A DNA stretch of 64,000 nucleotides from Rhodospirillaceae bacterium (GCA_018701215.1 JABIWH010000059.1:1-64000); one strand, 5' to 3'; positions 9,609 to 18,376 are shown, counted from the stretch's first letter. The notes: generated by a model not told the origin, from the sequence alone. Program-made: numbers and translations.

Positions 9609-10201
9609 TAGTCCCCATCCTTCAAATCGGCGTCCGTCGAGCCGCCCGCCAGATGGCGCTGCAATGCCTCGACAATGTCTTCCACCACGTCCTCGTGGGG
9701 GCCTTGGCCGGAAGTCACGGTTAAGTCCGCCTGGGCATAGACCGGGTCACGTTCGGCCATCAGCCGGCGTAATATCTGTTCCGGGTCACCTTGTTTCAGC
9801 AGCGGCCTGTTGTCGCGGCGCAGGACCCGTTCCAGCAATACATCCAGGTCTGCCCGCAGCCAGATGGAAATGCCTTTTTCACTTATGGCGGCCCGGGTCT
9901 CCCGGTCCATGAAGGCGCCGCCGCCTGTCGCCAGCACTTGTGGCGGGCCATCCAACAGGCGCCCGATGACCCGGCGCTCGCCAGCCCGAAAGGCCGCCTC
10001 GCCATGGCGCGCGAAAATCTCCTCAATGGTGCAGTCGGCGGCTTTCTCGATCTCCTGATCGGCGTCCGAGAAGGGCAGGTCCAGGCGCTTGGCCAAACGC
10101 CGTCCCACGGACGACTTGCCGGCCCCCATCAAGCCGATCAGGACAATGCCCCGGTCCAATTCGAGATGGTCTAACGCGGGAAGGGTTGTTTCGCTCATCA
10201 T
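9608..10201 (-). CDS. aroK: Shikimate kinase
   Basis: A 197-residue kinase that phosphorylates shikimate with ATP, step five of the shikimate pathway. The P-loop is [12 protein letters not shown] (about residues 27-38). It is followed by the substrate D-A-D site, the E-A-A-F-R shikimate motif, A-T-G-G-G-A-F and the lid arginines R-R-D-N-R-P-L. The ATG at 10201 or the one immediately after it is the likely start; the frame is open 19 codons further, but that part is not conserved in character. The gene heads the aroK-aroB-corC operon. Three degenerate 11-bp repeats lie 50-82 bp upstream. Confidence 0.96.
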   Translation of the reverse strand: MMSETTLPALDHLELDRGIVLIGLMGAGKSSVGRRLAKRLDLPFSDADQEIEKAADCTIEEIFARHGEAAFRAGERRVIGRLLDGPPQVLATGGGAFMDRETRAAISEKGISIWLRADLDVLLERVLRRDNRPLLKQGDPEQILRRLMAERDPVYAQADLTVTSGQGPHEDVVEDIVEALQRHLAGGSTDADLKDGD

Positions 10202-10488
10202 ACTTTCAAAAGCCGTCGGCACCATGGCAAGAGTAATTCGGTGGCAATGCCCCAGCAAGTTCCCAGTAAGTCCCCAGTGAGTCTAGGGCAAACCAGCGCG
10301 TCTGTTGCATTTTTGCCAGGCAGCTTTGGCGGGCGCCGTTGCAACACGGTCCGGCAGTATATAGATTGGCGCCTGGATCGACTAAGTTTTGCCACAATTG
10401 CAGTTTAGCAAATAACCCTTCCGCTGTCGCTATTCGCTGTGCCGACGAAAGAATATTTCATAACAATTGATCGAATTTATAGTTTCTG
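10202..10488. promoter_or_regulatory. Divergent region between aroK and the 46-aa gene
   Basis: This 287-bp gap must hold promoters in both directions. It contains an 11-bp tandem repeat (10251-10283) near aroK and turns AT-rich toward 10488. I see no gene in it and no convincing promoter hexamer pair. Confidence 0.4.
10251..10283. repeat. Three tandem 11-bp repeats upstream of aroK
   Basis: The units are CCCAGCAAGTT, CCCAGTAAGTC and CCCAGTGAGTC, directly adjacent. The 11-bp step is about one helical turn, so all three copies face the same side of the DNA. Copies differ at two to three positions. Confidence 0.7.
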
Positions 10489-10629
10489 ATGAAAAACATA
10501 TCCCTGATCCTTATTGCCTTCTTCGTGTTGCTATTGGCGGGCGGCATGGCCTTTTTGGCGATGTGGGAGATCCCGGCGCCCAGCGCGCCCGTGCAAAAGG
10601 TTCTGCCCGATGAACGCTTCCCCCGCTAA
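10489..10629 (+). CDS. Small single-pass membrane protein, 46 aa
   Basis: A 46-residue protein with an N-terminal Lys followed by one hydrophobic helix (about residues 4-25, rich in Leu, Ile, Phe and Ala), then a short periplasm-facing tail with P-A-P-S-A-P-V-Q-K and a final D-E-R-F-P-R. From memory, this P-A-P-x-A-P-V-x-K-V-L-P-D-x-R-F-P tail also occurs in very small alphaproteobacterial proteins, but I cannot check it here. Its last 20 bases overlap the next gene, whose ATG lies at 10610 in another frame, so the two are probably translationally coupled. The function is unknown; a small subunit or stabiliser of the exported protein encoded next is possible. Confidence 0.7.
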   Translation: MKNISLILIAFFVLLLAGGMAFLAMWEIPAPSAPVQKVLPDERFPR

Positions 10630-12736
10630 GGCATGGCTACCTGGGGGCCTATTGCTCCCGCTCTTATTAGCCCCGCTCTTATTGACACTGGCCGGCACCG
10701 CCCGGGCGCAGACGCCAGCGCCGCTAAGCTCTCAGAGCGAAACCCAGGAACTGCCCAGCGTGACGGTCGGCCCCCCGCCGGCCAGCAAGCGGCCGTCCGT
10801 AATCAAGGTACCCACGGATTCGGCCGGGGCCGCGTCGATCGCCGCCCAACCACCTAAAACCCTGCAACTGCGCCTTGATCCCAAGACTGGCAAGGCCCTA
10901 ACGGACGCGCAGCTGCGGGAACGGGCGCGGCGGCCGGTGCAGGCGCCCCGGTCACTGCGGCCGCTGCGGTCATCACAGCCTGAAACATCCGCGGCGGCGG
11001 CCGCTGCCACGGTGCCCGCATCTGGATCTGATTCTGCAACTGATTCGGAAAAAAAGCTTGAAACCGATACCGCCGGTACGGATGGTATTCAGGTCAAGGC
11101 CCTGGGCCAGGCAAAAGTATCCGCCATCGGTCTGTTGAATGAAATGGAGGGTGGTTTCGGCAGCGCTATGTGGGCCGGTACGCCGAAAGCGCTGGTGATG
11201 GAGCTGCTGCCGCGCCTGCCCATGTACACGACGTCGCCGACGATGCAGTCGTTGCGCCGGCGCCTGCTGATCTCGACGGCGTTGCCGCCAATCGACGATG
11301 GCGGCGACCGGGTTGGCGGCGATGGCCGTGCGCTGGTTGCCTTGCGGATCGCGCGGCTGGCCGCTGCGGGCGATTCGGAGGCGGTGGCGCAATTGTTGAA
11401 ATTCGCACCCCTCTCGATGGACAACGCGGTCTTCGCGCAGGTCCGGGTCGAGGCGGAATTGCTGGCCGGCAATGTGCGCGAAGCCTGCCGGATCACACGC
11501 AACCGTCTGGGCGCCGACACGGGCCAGGATACCGCTGGGGCCGCTATTGGTGCCGCCATCGCCTGGCAGAAAATCATGGCGTTTTGCCTGGCACTGGATG
11601 GGCAGACCGCGCAGGCGGAATTGTACGAGCAACTGCTGTACGAAAACGGGGTCGAGGATGAGGCCTTTTTCACCCTGCTGGCGGGGCTGAATAGTAGCGA
11701 GGCCGAACCGTTGGAGCGCATCGCGCGAACTGAGCCGCTGCATCTGGCGATGCTGCGGGCGGCGCGGCGCGCGATCCCGGCGGATGCGGTGAAACAGGCC
11801 TCTCCCGTGGTTCTGCGCGCCATTGCCACCTCGCCCAATGCCACTCTGCCCATGCGTCTTGAGGCCGCCGAGCGGGCTGAAGCCATGGCGACGTTGGAGA
11901 CGGATGTTCTGGCCAGGGTCTATGCTTCGGTGCCATTTTCCGCCGAGCAAAACGCCGATGCCCTGGCTCTGGCCAAGCAAGAGCCCGGGCCTTCCGCCTC
12001 GGCCATCCTGTATCAGGTGGCCCAGATTGATGCCCAGGTTGAAAGCCGCGCCCGGGCCCTGGCCGCGGCCTGGCGCAATGGCCGGCGCAGCGGCAGCTAT
12101 ATGACGTCCGTGCGGGTTAACCTGGCAATGACCCGCGCCATCAAGGCGGAGGCCGGGCTGGCCTGGTTCGCCGCTGCCGCCGGGCGCGCCCTGTTGGCGG
12201 CGGGCGATCGCAAGGCCGCGCGGGAGTGGTTGATGGCGGTGCTGGAACCGGCCCGCGCCGGCCAGACCGATGCCGCCGCCGCCATGCTGGCCCTGACGCC
12301 CTTGATGTATATCGCGGACGCCGACCGGGACGACCCGGCCCTGGCGCCTGTTATGGCAAAAGTTTTGTCCGGTTGGTGGCAGGGAGAGGTTGCAAATGGC
12401 GGCGCGGACAGGTACCAACGCGCCCTACGGCTATACGGTTTGTTGACGGCTCTGGGACGGGATCTGTCGGTAAGCTTGTGGCTACCAATATTCGAGGCGC
12501 CGGCCAGGGATATTTCGCAGGCCTCGCCCGCGTTGTTGATGGGGTTGGAGCGGGCGGCGGTGGCCGGTCGAAGGGGCGAAGCCGTATTGCTATCTCTGTT
12601 GCTTTTGGGCGATAGAGGTCCTGGTTTAAGTGATACCATGACCTTGACGCGGATCGTCTCCGCCTTGCGCCGGGTTGGTTTGCTGGAAGACGCCAGGGCG
12701 ATGGCGCTGGAGGGGCTGCTGGGCACTGGTTTTTGA
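10610..12736 (+). CDS. Large exported protein of unknown function
   Basis: A 708-residue protein with a clear Sec signal peptide: M-N-A-S-P-A-K-A-W-L-P start, a Leu/Pro-rich hydrophobic core and a likely cut after A-R-A near residue 32. A Pro/Ala/Thr-rich low-complexity linker follows (about 35-170). The remainder is Ala/Leu-rich and helical, with the look of degenerate TPR or Sel1-like helical pairs, so it is probably a periplasmic scaffold. The ATG overlaps the preceding 46-residue gene and has AAAAGG at nine bases. The frame is open 32 codons upstream, but that stretch is the overlap region. The location before xerD is shared by related uncharacterised alphaproteobacterial genes. Confidence 0.82.
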   Translation: MNASPAKAWLPGGLLLPLLLAPLLLTLAGTARAQTPAPLSSQSETQELPSVTVGPPPASKRPSVIKVPTDSAGAASIAAQPPKTLQLRLDPKTGKALTDAQLRERARRPVQAPRSLRPLRSSQPETSAAAAAATVPASGSDSATDSEKKLETDTAGTDGIQVKALGQAKVSAIGLLNEMEGGFGSAMWAGTPKALVMELLPRLPMYTTSPTMQSLRRRLLISTALPPIDDGGDRVGGDGRALVALRIARLAAAGDSEAVAQLLKFAPLSMDNAVFAQVRVEAELLAGNVREACRITRNRLGADTGQDTAGAAIGAAIAWQKIMAFCLALDGQTAQAELYEQLLYENGVEDEAFFTLLAGLNSSEAEPLERIARTEPLHLAMLRAARRAIPADAVKQASPVVLRAIATSPNATLPMRLEAAERAEAMATLETDVLARVYASVPFSAEQNADALALAKQEPGPSASAILYQVAQIDAQVESRARALAAAWRNGRRSGSYMTSVRVNLAMTRAIKAEAGLAWFAAAAGRALLAAGDRKAAREWLMAVLEPARAGQTDAAAAMLALTPLMYIADADRDDPALAPVMAKVLSGWWQGEVANGGADRYQRALRLYGLLTALGRDLSVSLWLPIFEAPARDISQASPALLMGLERAAVAGRRGEAVLLSLLLLGDRGPGLSDTMTLTRIVSALRRVGLLEDARAMALEGLLGTGF

Positions 12737-12751
12737 GCCCCGCATTTTTGG

Positions 12752-12817
12752 TTAGCTGTTGGTTTTCTGTTAGTTTGTTGTTGGTATCGTGTTGCTATCA
12801 TGTTGCTTTGTTGTTTG
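12752..12817. repeat. Six tandem 11-bp T/G-rich repeats before xerD
   Basis: Six adjacent 11-mers can be laid out: TTAGCTGTTGG, TTTTCTGTTAG, TTTGTTGTTGG, TATCGTGTTGC, TATCATGTTGC, TTTGTTGTTTG. The plus strand is almost free of A and C here. The block ends 24 bp before the xerD start. Copies are degenerate, so the register is inferred by eye. Confidence 0.65.
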
Positions 12818-12841
12818 TATTAATTTGATGCGAGTGTTGCG

Positions 12842-13738
12842 TTGTCCCAATCATTACAATACGTCGATAATTTTCTGGAAATGCTGGCCGTGGAACGGGG
12901 TGCGGCGCAGAATACCTTGGATTCCTATGGCCGGGATCTGCGCCACTTCACGGATTTCGTAGGCTCCGCCATCGCCGACGCGGCCAGCGACGATATTCGC
13001 AGCTATCTGGCGTATTTGGAGCGTGAGGGCATGGCGCCCTCCACCGCCGCCCGGCGTCTTTCGGCGCTGCGCCAGTTCTACCGTTTCCTTCATGCCGAGG
13101 GCATGCGTGGCGATAATCCGTCCTCCGCCATCGACAGCCCGCGCCGGGTCCGGCCGCTGCCGAAAGTCCTAACGGAGGTCGAGGTCGAGCAGCTGTTGCA
13201 AGCCGCGAAAACCTACAAGGGCGCCGAGGGCATTCGCCTGGTGGCTTTGATGGAATTGCTTTATGCCACCGGGCTGCGGGTCTCGGAGTTGCTGATGCTG
13301 CCCTATCCGGCGGTGCATTCGGACCGGGCCTTTATCGTGGTTAAGGGCAAGGGCGGCCGTGAACGCATGGTCCCGTTGAGCGAGCCGGCGATGCAAGCCT
13401 TGCAGGATTATGACGGCGTGCGGGCCCGTTTCGTGCGCCGCCCGGCGGATGCCGGCTGGCTGTTCCCCTCGCGCTCCAAGGGCGGGCATCTGACCCGGCA
13501 AAGGTTTTCCCAGTTGGTCAAGGAGCTGGCCAAGGTGGCGGAGATTGATCCCTCCAAGGTCTCGCCCCATTCCCTGCGCCATGCCTTTGCCTCGCATCTG
13601 TTGGCCAATGGCGCTGATTTGCGGGCGGTGCAGCAGATGCTGGGTCATGCGGATATTTCAACCACGCAGATTTATACCCATATACTGCAAGAGAGGTTGC
13701 AGGAGCTGGTCAAGTCCAGTCATCCTCTAGCTGATTAA
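12842..13738 (+). CDS. xerD: Site-specific tyrosine recombinase XerD
   Basis: A 298-residue recombinase that, with XerC, resolves chromosome dimers at dif. The N-terminal SAM-like core-binding domain (1-100) is followed by the catalytic domain with all active-site residues: R146 (T-G-L-R-V-S-E-L), K170, H243-x-x-R246 (H-S-L-R-H), H269 (L-G-H-A-D-I) and Y278 (Q-I-Y-T-H). The only usable start is TTG; an in-frame TAA lies 21 bases upstream and no ATG intervenes. No clear ribosome site is seen, so expression may be low. XerD is preferred over XerC because of the neighbour accA, a pairing common in alphaproteobacteria. Confidence 0.95.
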   Translation: MSQSLQYVDNFLEMLAVERGAAQNTLDSYGRDLRHFTDFVGSAIADAASDDIRSYLAYLEREGMAPSTAARRLSALRQFYRFLHAEGMRGDNPSSAIDSPRRVRPLPKVLTEVEVEQLLQAAKTYKGAEGIRLVALMELLYATGLRVSELLMLPYPAVHSDRAFIVVKGKGGRERMVPLSEPAMQALQDYDGVRARFVRRPADAGWLFPSRSKGGHLTRQRFSQLVKELAKVAEIDPSKVSPHSLRHAFASHLLANGADLRAVQQMLGHADISTTQIYTHILQERLQELVKSSHPLAD

Positions 13739-13793
13739 ATTGGCCGGTGAGGTGACCGGCCAAGCGCGCGATTGAAATGATGGCAAATGAGAA

Positions 13794-14753
13794 ATGATTA
13801 GTTTCCTCGATTTCGAAAAGCCCATCGCCGAGCTGGAAGCGCGGATCCACGATTTGCGCCAGCTGGATGGCGAGCAAGAGGGCGGCGCCGATATCGAGGA
13901 CGAGGTTGGGCGTTTGCAGGCCAAGGCCGACGAATTGCTGCGCGAAACCTACGGCAAATTGACGCCGTGGCAGAAAGTACAGGTAGCCCGCCACCCCGAC
14001 CGGCCGCAATTCAACGACTTTGTCGCCGGCCTGATTGATGGCTTCATGCCCCTGGCCGGCGATCGGGCCTATGCCGACGACAAAGCCATCGCGGGCGGCA
14101 TCGGCCGTTTTCGGGGCCGCGCGGTAATGGTGATCGGGCATGAAAAGGGCAGCGATATGCAAAGCCGGGTGCGCCATAATTTTGGCATGGCCCGGCCCGA
14201 GGGCTACCGCAAGGCGGCCCGCCTGATGCGTCTGGCGGACCGCTTCGGCCTGCCGATCATCACCTTGGTGGACACCCAAGGCGCCTACCCAGGGGTCGGG
14301 GCGGAGGAACGCGGCCAGGCCGAAGCCATCGCGCGCTCGACGGAAACCTGTCTCGATATCCGGGTGCCGTTAATCTGTTGCGTGGTGGGCGAGGGCGGCT
14401 CGGGCGGGGCCGTGGCGCTGGCCGCGGGCAACACGGTGATCATGCTGGAGCATGCGGTCTATTCGGTGATCTCGCCCGAGGGCTGTGCCTCGATCCTGTG
14501 GCATTCGTCCGAGCGGGCCCAGGACGCCGCCGATGCCATGAAGGTGACGGCCCAGGATCTGGTCAAGCTACAGGTTGTCGACCGGGTGGTGGAAGAAGCC
14601 ATGGGCGGGGCCCATCGCAATCCCGCCTCGACCATTGCCGCCCTGGGCGATGTCATTGCTGACGAATTGGCGGCATTTGACGGCAAGGACGGCGGCTATG
14701 CCCGGCAACAAAGGCGCGACAAATTCCTCGCCATGGGCCAGCACGGCATCTGA
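13794..14753 (+). CDS. accA: Acetyl-CoA carboxylase carboxyltransferase alpha subunit
   Basis: A 319-residue subunit that, with AccD, transfers carboxyl from biotin to acetyl-CoA to give malonyl-CoA for fatty acid synthesis. It begins with the family-typical F-L-D-F-E-K-P-I-A-E-L-E coiled segment. It carries G-F-M-P-L-A-G-D-R, H-E-K-G-S-D, D-T-Q-G-A-Y-P-G and the oxyanion-type G-E-G-G-S-G-G-A. Length is normal. It follows xerD by 55 bp. A degraded second copy of its last ~55 codons lies at 15384-15566. Confidence 0.98.
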   Translation: MISFLDFEKPIAELEARIHDLRQLDGEQEGGADIEDEVGRLQAKADELLRETYGKLTPWQKVQVARHPDRPQFNDFVAGLIDGFMPLAGDRAYADDKAIAGGIGRFRGRAVMVIGHEKGSDMQSRVRHNFGMARPEGYRKAARLMRLADRFGLPIITLVDTQGAYPGVGAEERGQAEAIARSTETCLDIRVPLICCVVGEGGSGGAVALAAGNTVIMLEHAVYSVISPEGCASILWHSSERAQDAADAMKVTAQDLVKLQVVDRVVEEAMGGAHRNPASTIAALGDVIADELAAFDGKDGGYARQQRRDKFLAMGQHGI

Positions 14754-14872
14754 TATTGGGCGAGGTTTCTGCTGTTGCAATCGGCGGCGGCATTGCAGGT
14801 CTGGGAATTTTCGGACTATCGTTCCGCTGTTCATGATAGCGCCATGGCGCTGCTGATTTTAGGAAATGCCTC

Positions 14873-15190
14873 ATGGTTAAAAAAACAATGCACCCGGTTC
14901 AGGATAAGGCCGAAGTCGCGATAGATTTTCCCGATAAGGTCTATATGGGCTCTTTTTCCCGTGGCTCGAAATTCGAGGCGCGGGCCGAAAACGACGGTCT
15001 GTACATAAAGCTGTTTCGCGGCGGCGAGGACAGCCGCGAAGTGGAAATGCATCTGCATCATTATCTGCTTGCGGACATCCTGACGGAATGGGCCGCTTCG
15101 CTGGCCAGGGAACCGGCGATGAATGAAAGCCATCGGGACAATCTGCGCGAGGCTATCGCCGGGATCGATAAAGCCCTGCAAAAGTCATGA
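14873..15190 (+). CDS. Conserved-looking hypothetical protein, 105 aa
   Basis: A 105-residue soluble protein with no signal peptide or membrane helix. It begins with a basic MVKKT, has a beta-rich first half (V-A-I-D-F-P-D-K-V-Y-M-G-S-F, F-E-A-R-A) and a helical C-terminus (L-A-D-I-L-T-E-W-A). AGGAAA lies seven bases before the ATG. The polar, evenly distributed composition and codon use match the neighbouring core genes. I do not recognise a family. It separates accA from the accA remnant. Confidence 0.7.
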   Translation: MVKKTMHPVQDKAEVAIDFPDKVYMGSFSRGSKFEARAENDGLYIKLFRGGEDSREVEMHLHHYLLADILTEWAASLAREPAMNESHRDNLREAIAGIDKALQKS

Positions 15191-15240
15191 TGGAGCGGGC
15201 GGGTAGTTCAATCGCGAAACTGCTTGTCTTATGAATACGC

Positions 15241-15295
15241 TGATCTTTTGTGTTTTAAAAGATCACCACCAAGGGGTGGCCGCCCCTTGGTGGTG
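15241..15295. repeat. Two overlapping perfect inverted repeats
   Basis: TGATCTTTT (15241-15249) pairs with AAAAGATCA (15257-15265). CACCACCAAGGGG (15264-15276) pairs with CCCCTTGGTGGTG (15283-15295) across a 6-nt loop. The two stems share two bases. No T-run follows the second stem. It could terminate the 105-aa gene transcript or be a small mobile-repeat scar beside the accA remnant. Confidence 0.7.
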
Positions 15296-15383
15296 GAATG
15301 GGTCGGATCGTTGAGTTGCGGGCCTTTTTGGGGCCGAGTTAGAGTTTGATCGCCCATTTCTTTTCCAACGACCTGAACGGATA

Positions 15384-15566
15384 CAAGGGGTTGCCCTGGT
15401 GGTGCAGGAAGCCATGGGCGGGGGCCATCGCAATCCCGCCTCGACTATTGCCGCGCTGGGCCATGCCATCGCTGCCGCGTTGGCCGAATTCGACGGCAAG
15501 GACGGCGGCTATGCCCGGCAACATAGGCGCGACAAATCCCTCGCCATGGGCCAGCACGCTATTTGA
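15384..15566 (+). pseudogene. Truncated second copy of the accA 3' end
   Basis: From about codon E-A-M-G-G the frame matches the last ~55 codons of accA at 14580-14753: H-R-N-P-A-S-T-I-A-A-L-G, then F-D-G-K-D-G-G-Y-A-R-Q, R-R-D-K and L-A-M-G-Q-H, ending in its own TGA. Some codons differ silently and some change residues (for example K-F-L to K-S-L and Q-H-G-I to Q-H-A-I). It is therefore a diverged copy rather than an assembly duplicate. The remaining five-sixths of the gene is absent, and there is no ribosome site, so it is not expected to make a protein. Confidence 0.9.
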
Positions 15567-15683
15567 TTAGAGTGCGGTGACTGTTCCAGAGTATTTCTGA
15601 ATAGGAAAGTAGTTGCCCGTCGTTGACAGCCGTGACTCTTCCCGAGTTCCATGACCTGGGATTTCATTTCAAAGGAGGCGGAA

Positions 15684-16520
15684 ATGCCGAATGTGCTGTC
15701 CGCGCAACAAATTGAGCATTTTCATAGCCAAGGTTTCCTAGAGGCCATTCCCGTTCTTTCACAAGGGGAAGTCGAGCATTATCGCGGCTGCCTGGAATCG
15801 TTCGAACGCATGTATCCAAATGACGTTAAGAAACTAAAGTCCAAGTCGCATATTTTGTGCCCCTGGGTCGCGGACATCGCGCGAAATGAAAATATTCTCG
15901 ATGTCTATGAAGATCTGATCGGTCCTAATATCTTGTGTTACAGCATGGCGTTCAGGATCAAGGACCCCGATGGCAAGACATTCGCGGGTTGGCATCAGGA
16001 CGGCGCGGCCAACCCTATCAAGCCTATTTTGGTCATTGGCGCTCTTGCACTCGCGGACTGCAGCCTCGCGCATGGTTGTTTGAAGGTCATTCCCGGATCG
16101 CACAAAAAAGGTGTCCTGCAGCATACGGATACCGGGAATCCGGACAGCATCCTGTCGCGCGGGCAATTCATTTCCACCGAGTTTGATGAATCAAAAGCCG
16201 TGAATTTGGAGTTGAAGGCCGGCGAAATCGGATTATTCAATGCGGGCATCATTCACAGCTCTCCGGTAAACACTTCGGATGAACGTCGGCTCGTCTTGTT
16301 GGTGGAGATGATACCAACGCACACTGAAGTCCGGGCTCATCGAGATTCGGCCATGCTCGTACGTGGGGTTGATGCGTTTAAGAACGTGGATGTGGACCCT
16401 GCGCCCAACGTGGAATTCGGTCCAGAAGAACGCGCCGCCTGGCGCCAGGCCACAAAGAAAGTTGGCAGGAATGTATTCGAGGGCAGTCCCTTGCCCCCGA
16501 TTGGTGTGTATCGGCTATAG
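15684..16520 (+). CDS. Phytanoyl-CoA dioxygenase family protein
   Basis: A 278-residue Fe(II)/2-oxoglutarate dioxygenase of the PhyH family. The iron ligands fit H-Q-D (in G-W-H-Q-D-G-A) and the distal His in the A-G-I-I-H-S-S segment, with the 2OG-binding Arg in D-E-R-R-L-V. A near-ideal AGGAGG ends five bases before the ATG at 15684, so that start is preferred over an open frame 11 codons earlier. The family hydroxylates varied small molecules, including alkyl chains, ectoine and phosphonates, and the substrate here cannot be told. It stands alone at the start of the accessory region and converges on the frameshifted cyclase gene. Confidence 0.88.
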   Translation: MPNVLSAQQIEHFHSQGFLEAIPVLSQGEVEHYRGCLESFERMYPNDVKKLKSKSHILCPWVADIARNENILDVYEDLIGPNILCYSMAFRIKDPDGKTFAGWHQDGAANPIKPILVIGALALADCSLAHGCLKVIPGSHKKGVLQHTDTGNPDSILSRGQFISTEFDESKAVNLELKAGEIGLFNAGIIHSSPVNTSDERRLVLLVEMIPTHTEVRAHRDSAMLVRGVDAFKNVDVDPAPNVEFGPEERAAWRQATKKVGRNVFEGSPLPPIGVYRL

Positions 16521-16604
16521 ATCTTCAGCTGACCTTGCCCCAAACGTCGGACCGGCTATCGGCGGAACTTCCCGTTTTCTACACCACCGGGCGGCTGGCT
16601 AGCC

Positions 16605-18376
16605 TCACTCCGGAACACCGAGTTCGCGGAGAGCTTCGATTTCCCGATGAACGTGTCCTGGATCGTGATGCTGCAAGGCCTGCAGCACATGGGCTTGCGA
16701 AAAATCAGGGATCTTGGAATAGACCTCGTCGAGCGCCAATTTCGCGTCTTTTTTGCGGTCGAGATAGAACAGACATATAGAATAGCTAACGAATGCCCAG
16801 ACAGTGGGATTGGGGGCGTGCATGGCCCGGTATGCCATCTCGGCGGCTTCGGCGTAACGGTGCAGGTGGAAAAGTGAATAGGCCCGCATGGTCAACACCT
16901 TGCAGATTTCAACGTCGCGGGGACTAAGCCGGACAAATTCGTCGGTGGCCGCGATGGTTTCTTCATATTGGCCCGCGGCGTCTCTGGCCTGACCTAGCAA
17001 GAGATAGGCCAATGCAAGGTTGGGGTTGAGTTTTATGGCGTCCTGAAGTTTGGCAATACCAATTTGATGCTCTCGGTAGTGACTGTGCACGGTGCCATCC
17101 GCTAAGACGCAGAGCGGATCGCGCGGACTTAGGCGCAGTGCCATTTGTACTTTTTTCTTCGCCTCGCGGATCAACTCATCCCGGTTCTCCGGCTGTCCAT
17201 TCAAGACATATTGCGTCCTTGCCAGTGCCGCCATCGCCCAGGCGAGCGCGAAGCCCGGGTCCAATTGCGTGGCCTGATCGAAGGTATCAATGGACGAGAC
17301 GAAGTCCGCCGACACCGAGCGATGGTATGCCGCCAAGCCCTTTTGATATAGATCCCAAGCGTCGAGTTCCATCGGCAATTTACGCCGCGAGCGTTCAATT
17401 TCGAACTGATCGATTTCCGGCGCGATCGCGGCGATAATGGCGCCGGTAACCTCATCTTGAACAGCAAAGATATCGGCAACCTCCCGGTCGAAGCGGTCGG
17501 CCCAGATATGATTGCCACTATCGGCGTCAATCAATTGTGCCGTCACCCGGATGCGGTCGCCGCCCTTGCGAATACTTCCCTCCAAAACGTAGCGGACGCC
17601 CAGTGTTTCAGCCACTTGCTTCACGTCAATCGACTGTCCTTTGAAGCTAAATGTCGAATTGCGGGCAATCACCAGCAACGAGCCAAACCGCGAGAGGCCG
17701 GTAATAATATCTTCCGCCATGCCATCGGCGAAGAATTCCTGCTCCGGGTAGCCCGACATATTGGTGAATGGCAGCACGGCGATGGATGGCTTGTCCGGTA
17801 ACGATAATTCGGCGTCTGCCTTCGCGGCGGGGGCGCCAAAGGGTCTTGCCCAAAAGGTGCCCAGCGCCAGATATGGACGGGCTGGGCAATGTTCTTCAGG
17901 GCCTGTTCGCCGCTGTCGGCGAAGGCGGCGTCAAGCCGATCGCGGATGTCCTCGTGGACACGGGCGGAGACGGCGATGCCGCCCGGTTCGGCGATCTCTT
18001 GCAGGCGGGCGGCGATATTGACGCCGTCGCCCAGGATGTCTTCGCCCTCGACGATAATATCGCCCAGATTGATGCCGATGCGAAAGGTCATGCGCTGGTC
18101 TTCATCGACGTCCTTGTTGCGTCCGGCCATGCCCGACTGAATTTCCAGCATGCAGCGGGTGGCGTTGACCACGGACGGAAATTCCAGCTGCAGCCCATCG
18201 CCCATTGTTTTGACGATCCGGCCACCGTGGTCAGCAATCTTAGGGTCGATAAGTTCGGCTCGATGAATTCGTAATGCCGCAAGCGTACCGGTATCGTCCA
18301 CGCCCATCAGGCGCGAATAACCAACCACATCAGCGGACACGATCGCCGCCAGTCTACGTCGCGTTGCTTCCGACAT
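16605..18376 (-). pseudogene. Class III nucleotide cyclase-TPR gene, frameshifted
   Basis: Two open frames together spell one protein like the intact gene at 25174. The first (from the ATG at 18376) is a class III adenylate/guanylate cyclase domain: S-A-D-V-V-G-Y-S-R-L, the metal site M-G-D-G, R-I-G-I-N-L-G-D and N-I-A-A-R-L. It ends near V-H-I-W-R-W. The second frame (from about 17875) carries the TolB-like segment I-A-V-L-P-F-T-N-M-S and TPR helices to the stop at 16605. The frames differ by a net one-base loss between about 17778 and 17875, possibly in the run GGGGG near 17830. No canonical slippery heptamer is seen. It is either a recent pseudogene or a sequence error. Confidence 0.8.

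Noticed and set aside
10973..12418. 481-codon open frame opposite the large exported protein
   Set aside because: Composition is Gly/Arg/Gln-rich in the pattern of an antisense shadow, and the plus-strand protein has a good signal peptide and start.
12842..13738. Integrase of a mobile element
   Set aside because: The length, motif set and accA neighbour fit chromosomal XerD; no attachment sites or phage genes accompany it.
17778..17880. Programmed ribosomal frameshift in the cyclase-TPR gene
   Set aside because: No X-XXY-YYZ slippery heptamer or strong downstream pseudoknot is visible, and the intact relative needs no frameshift.
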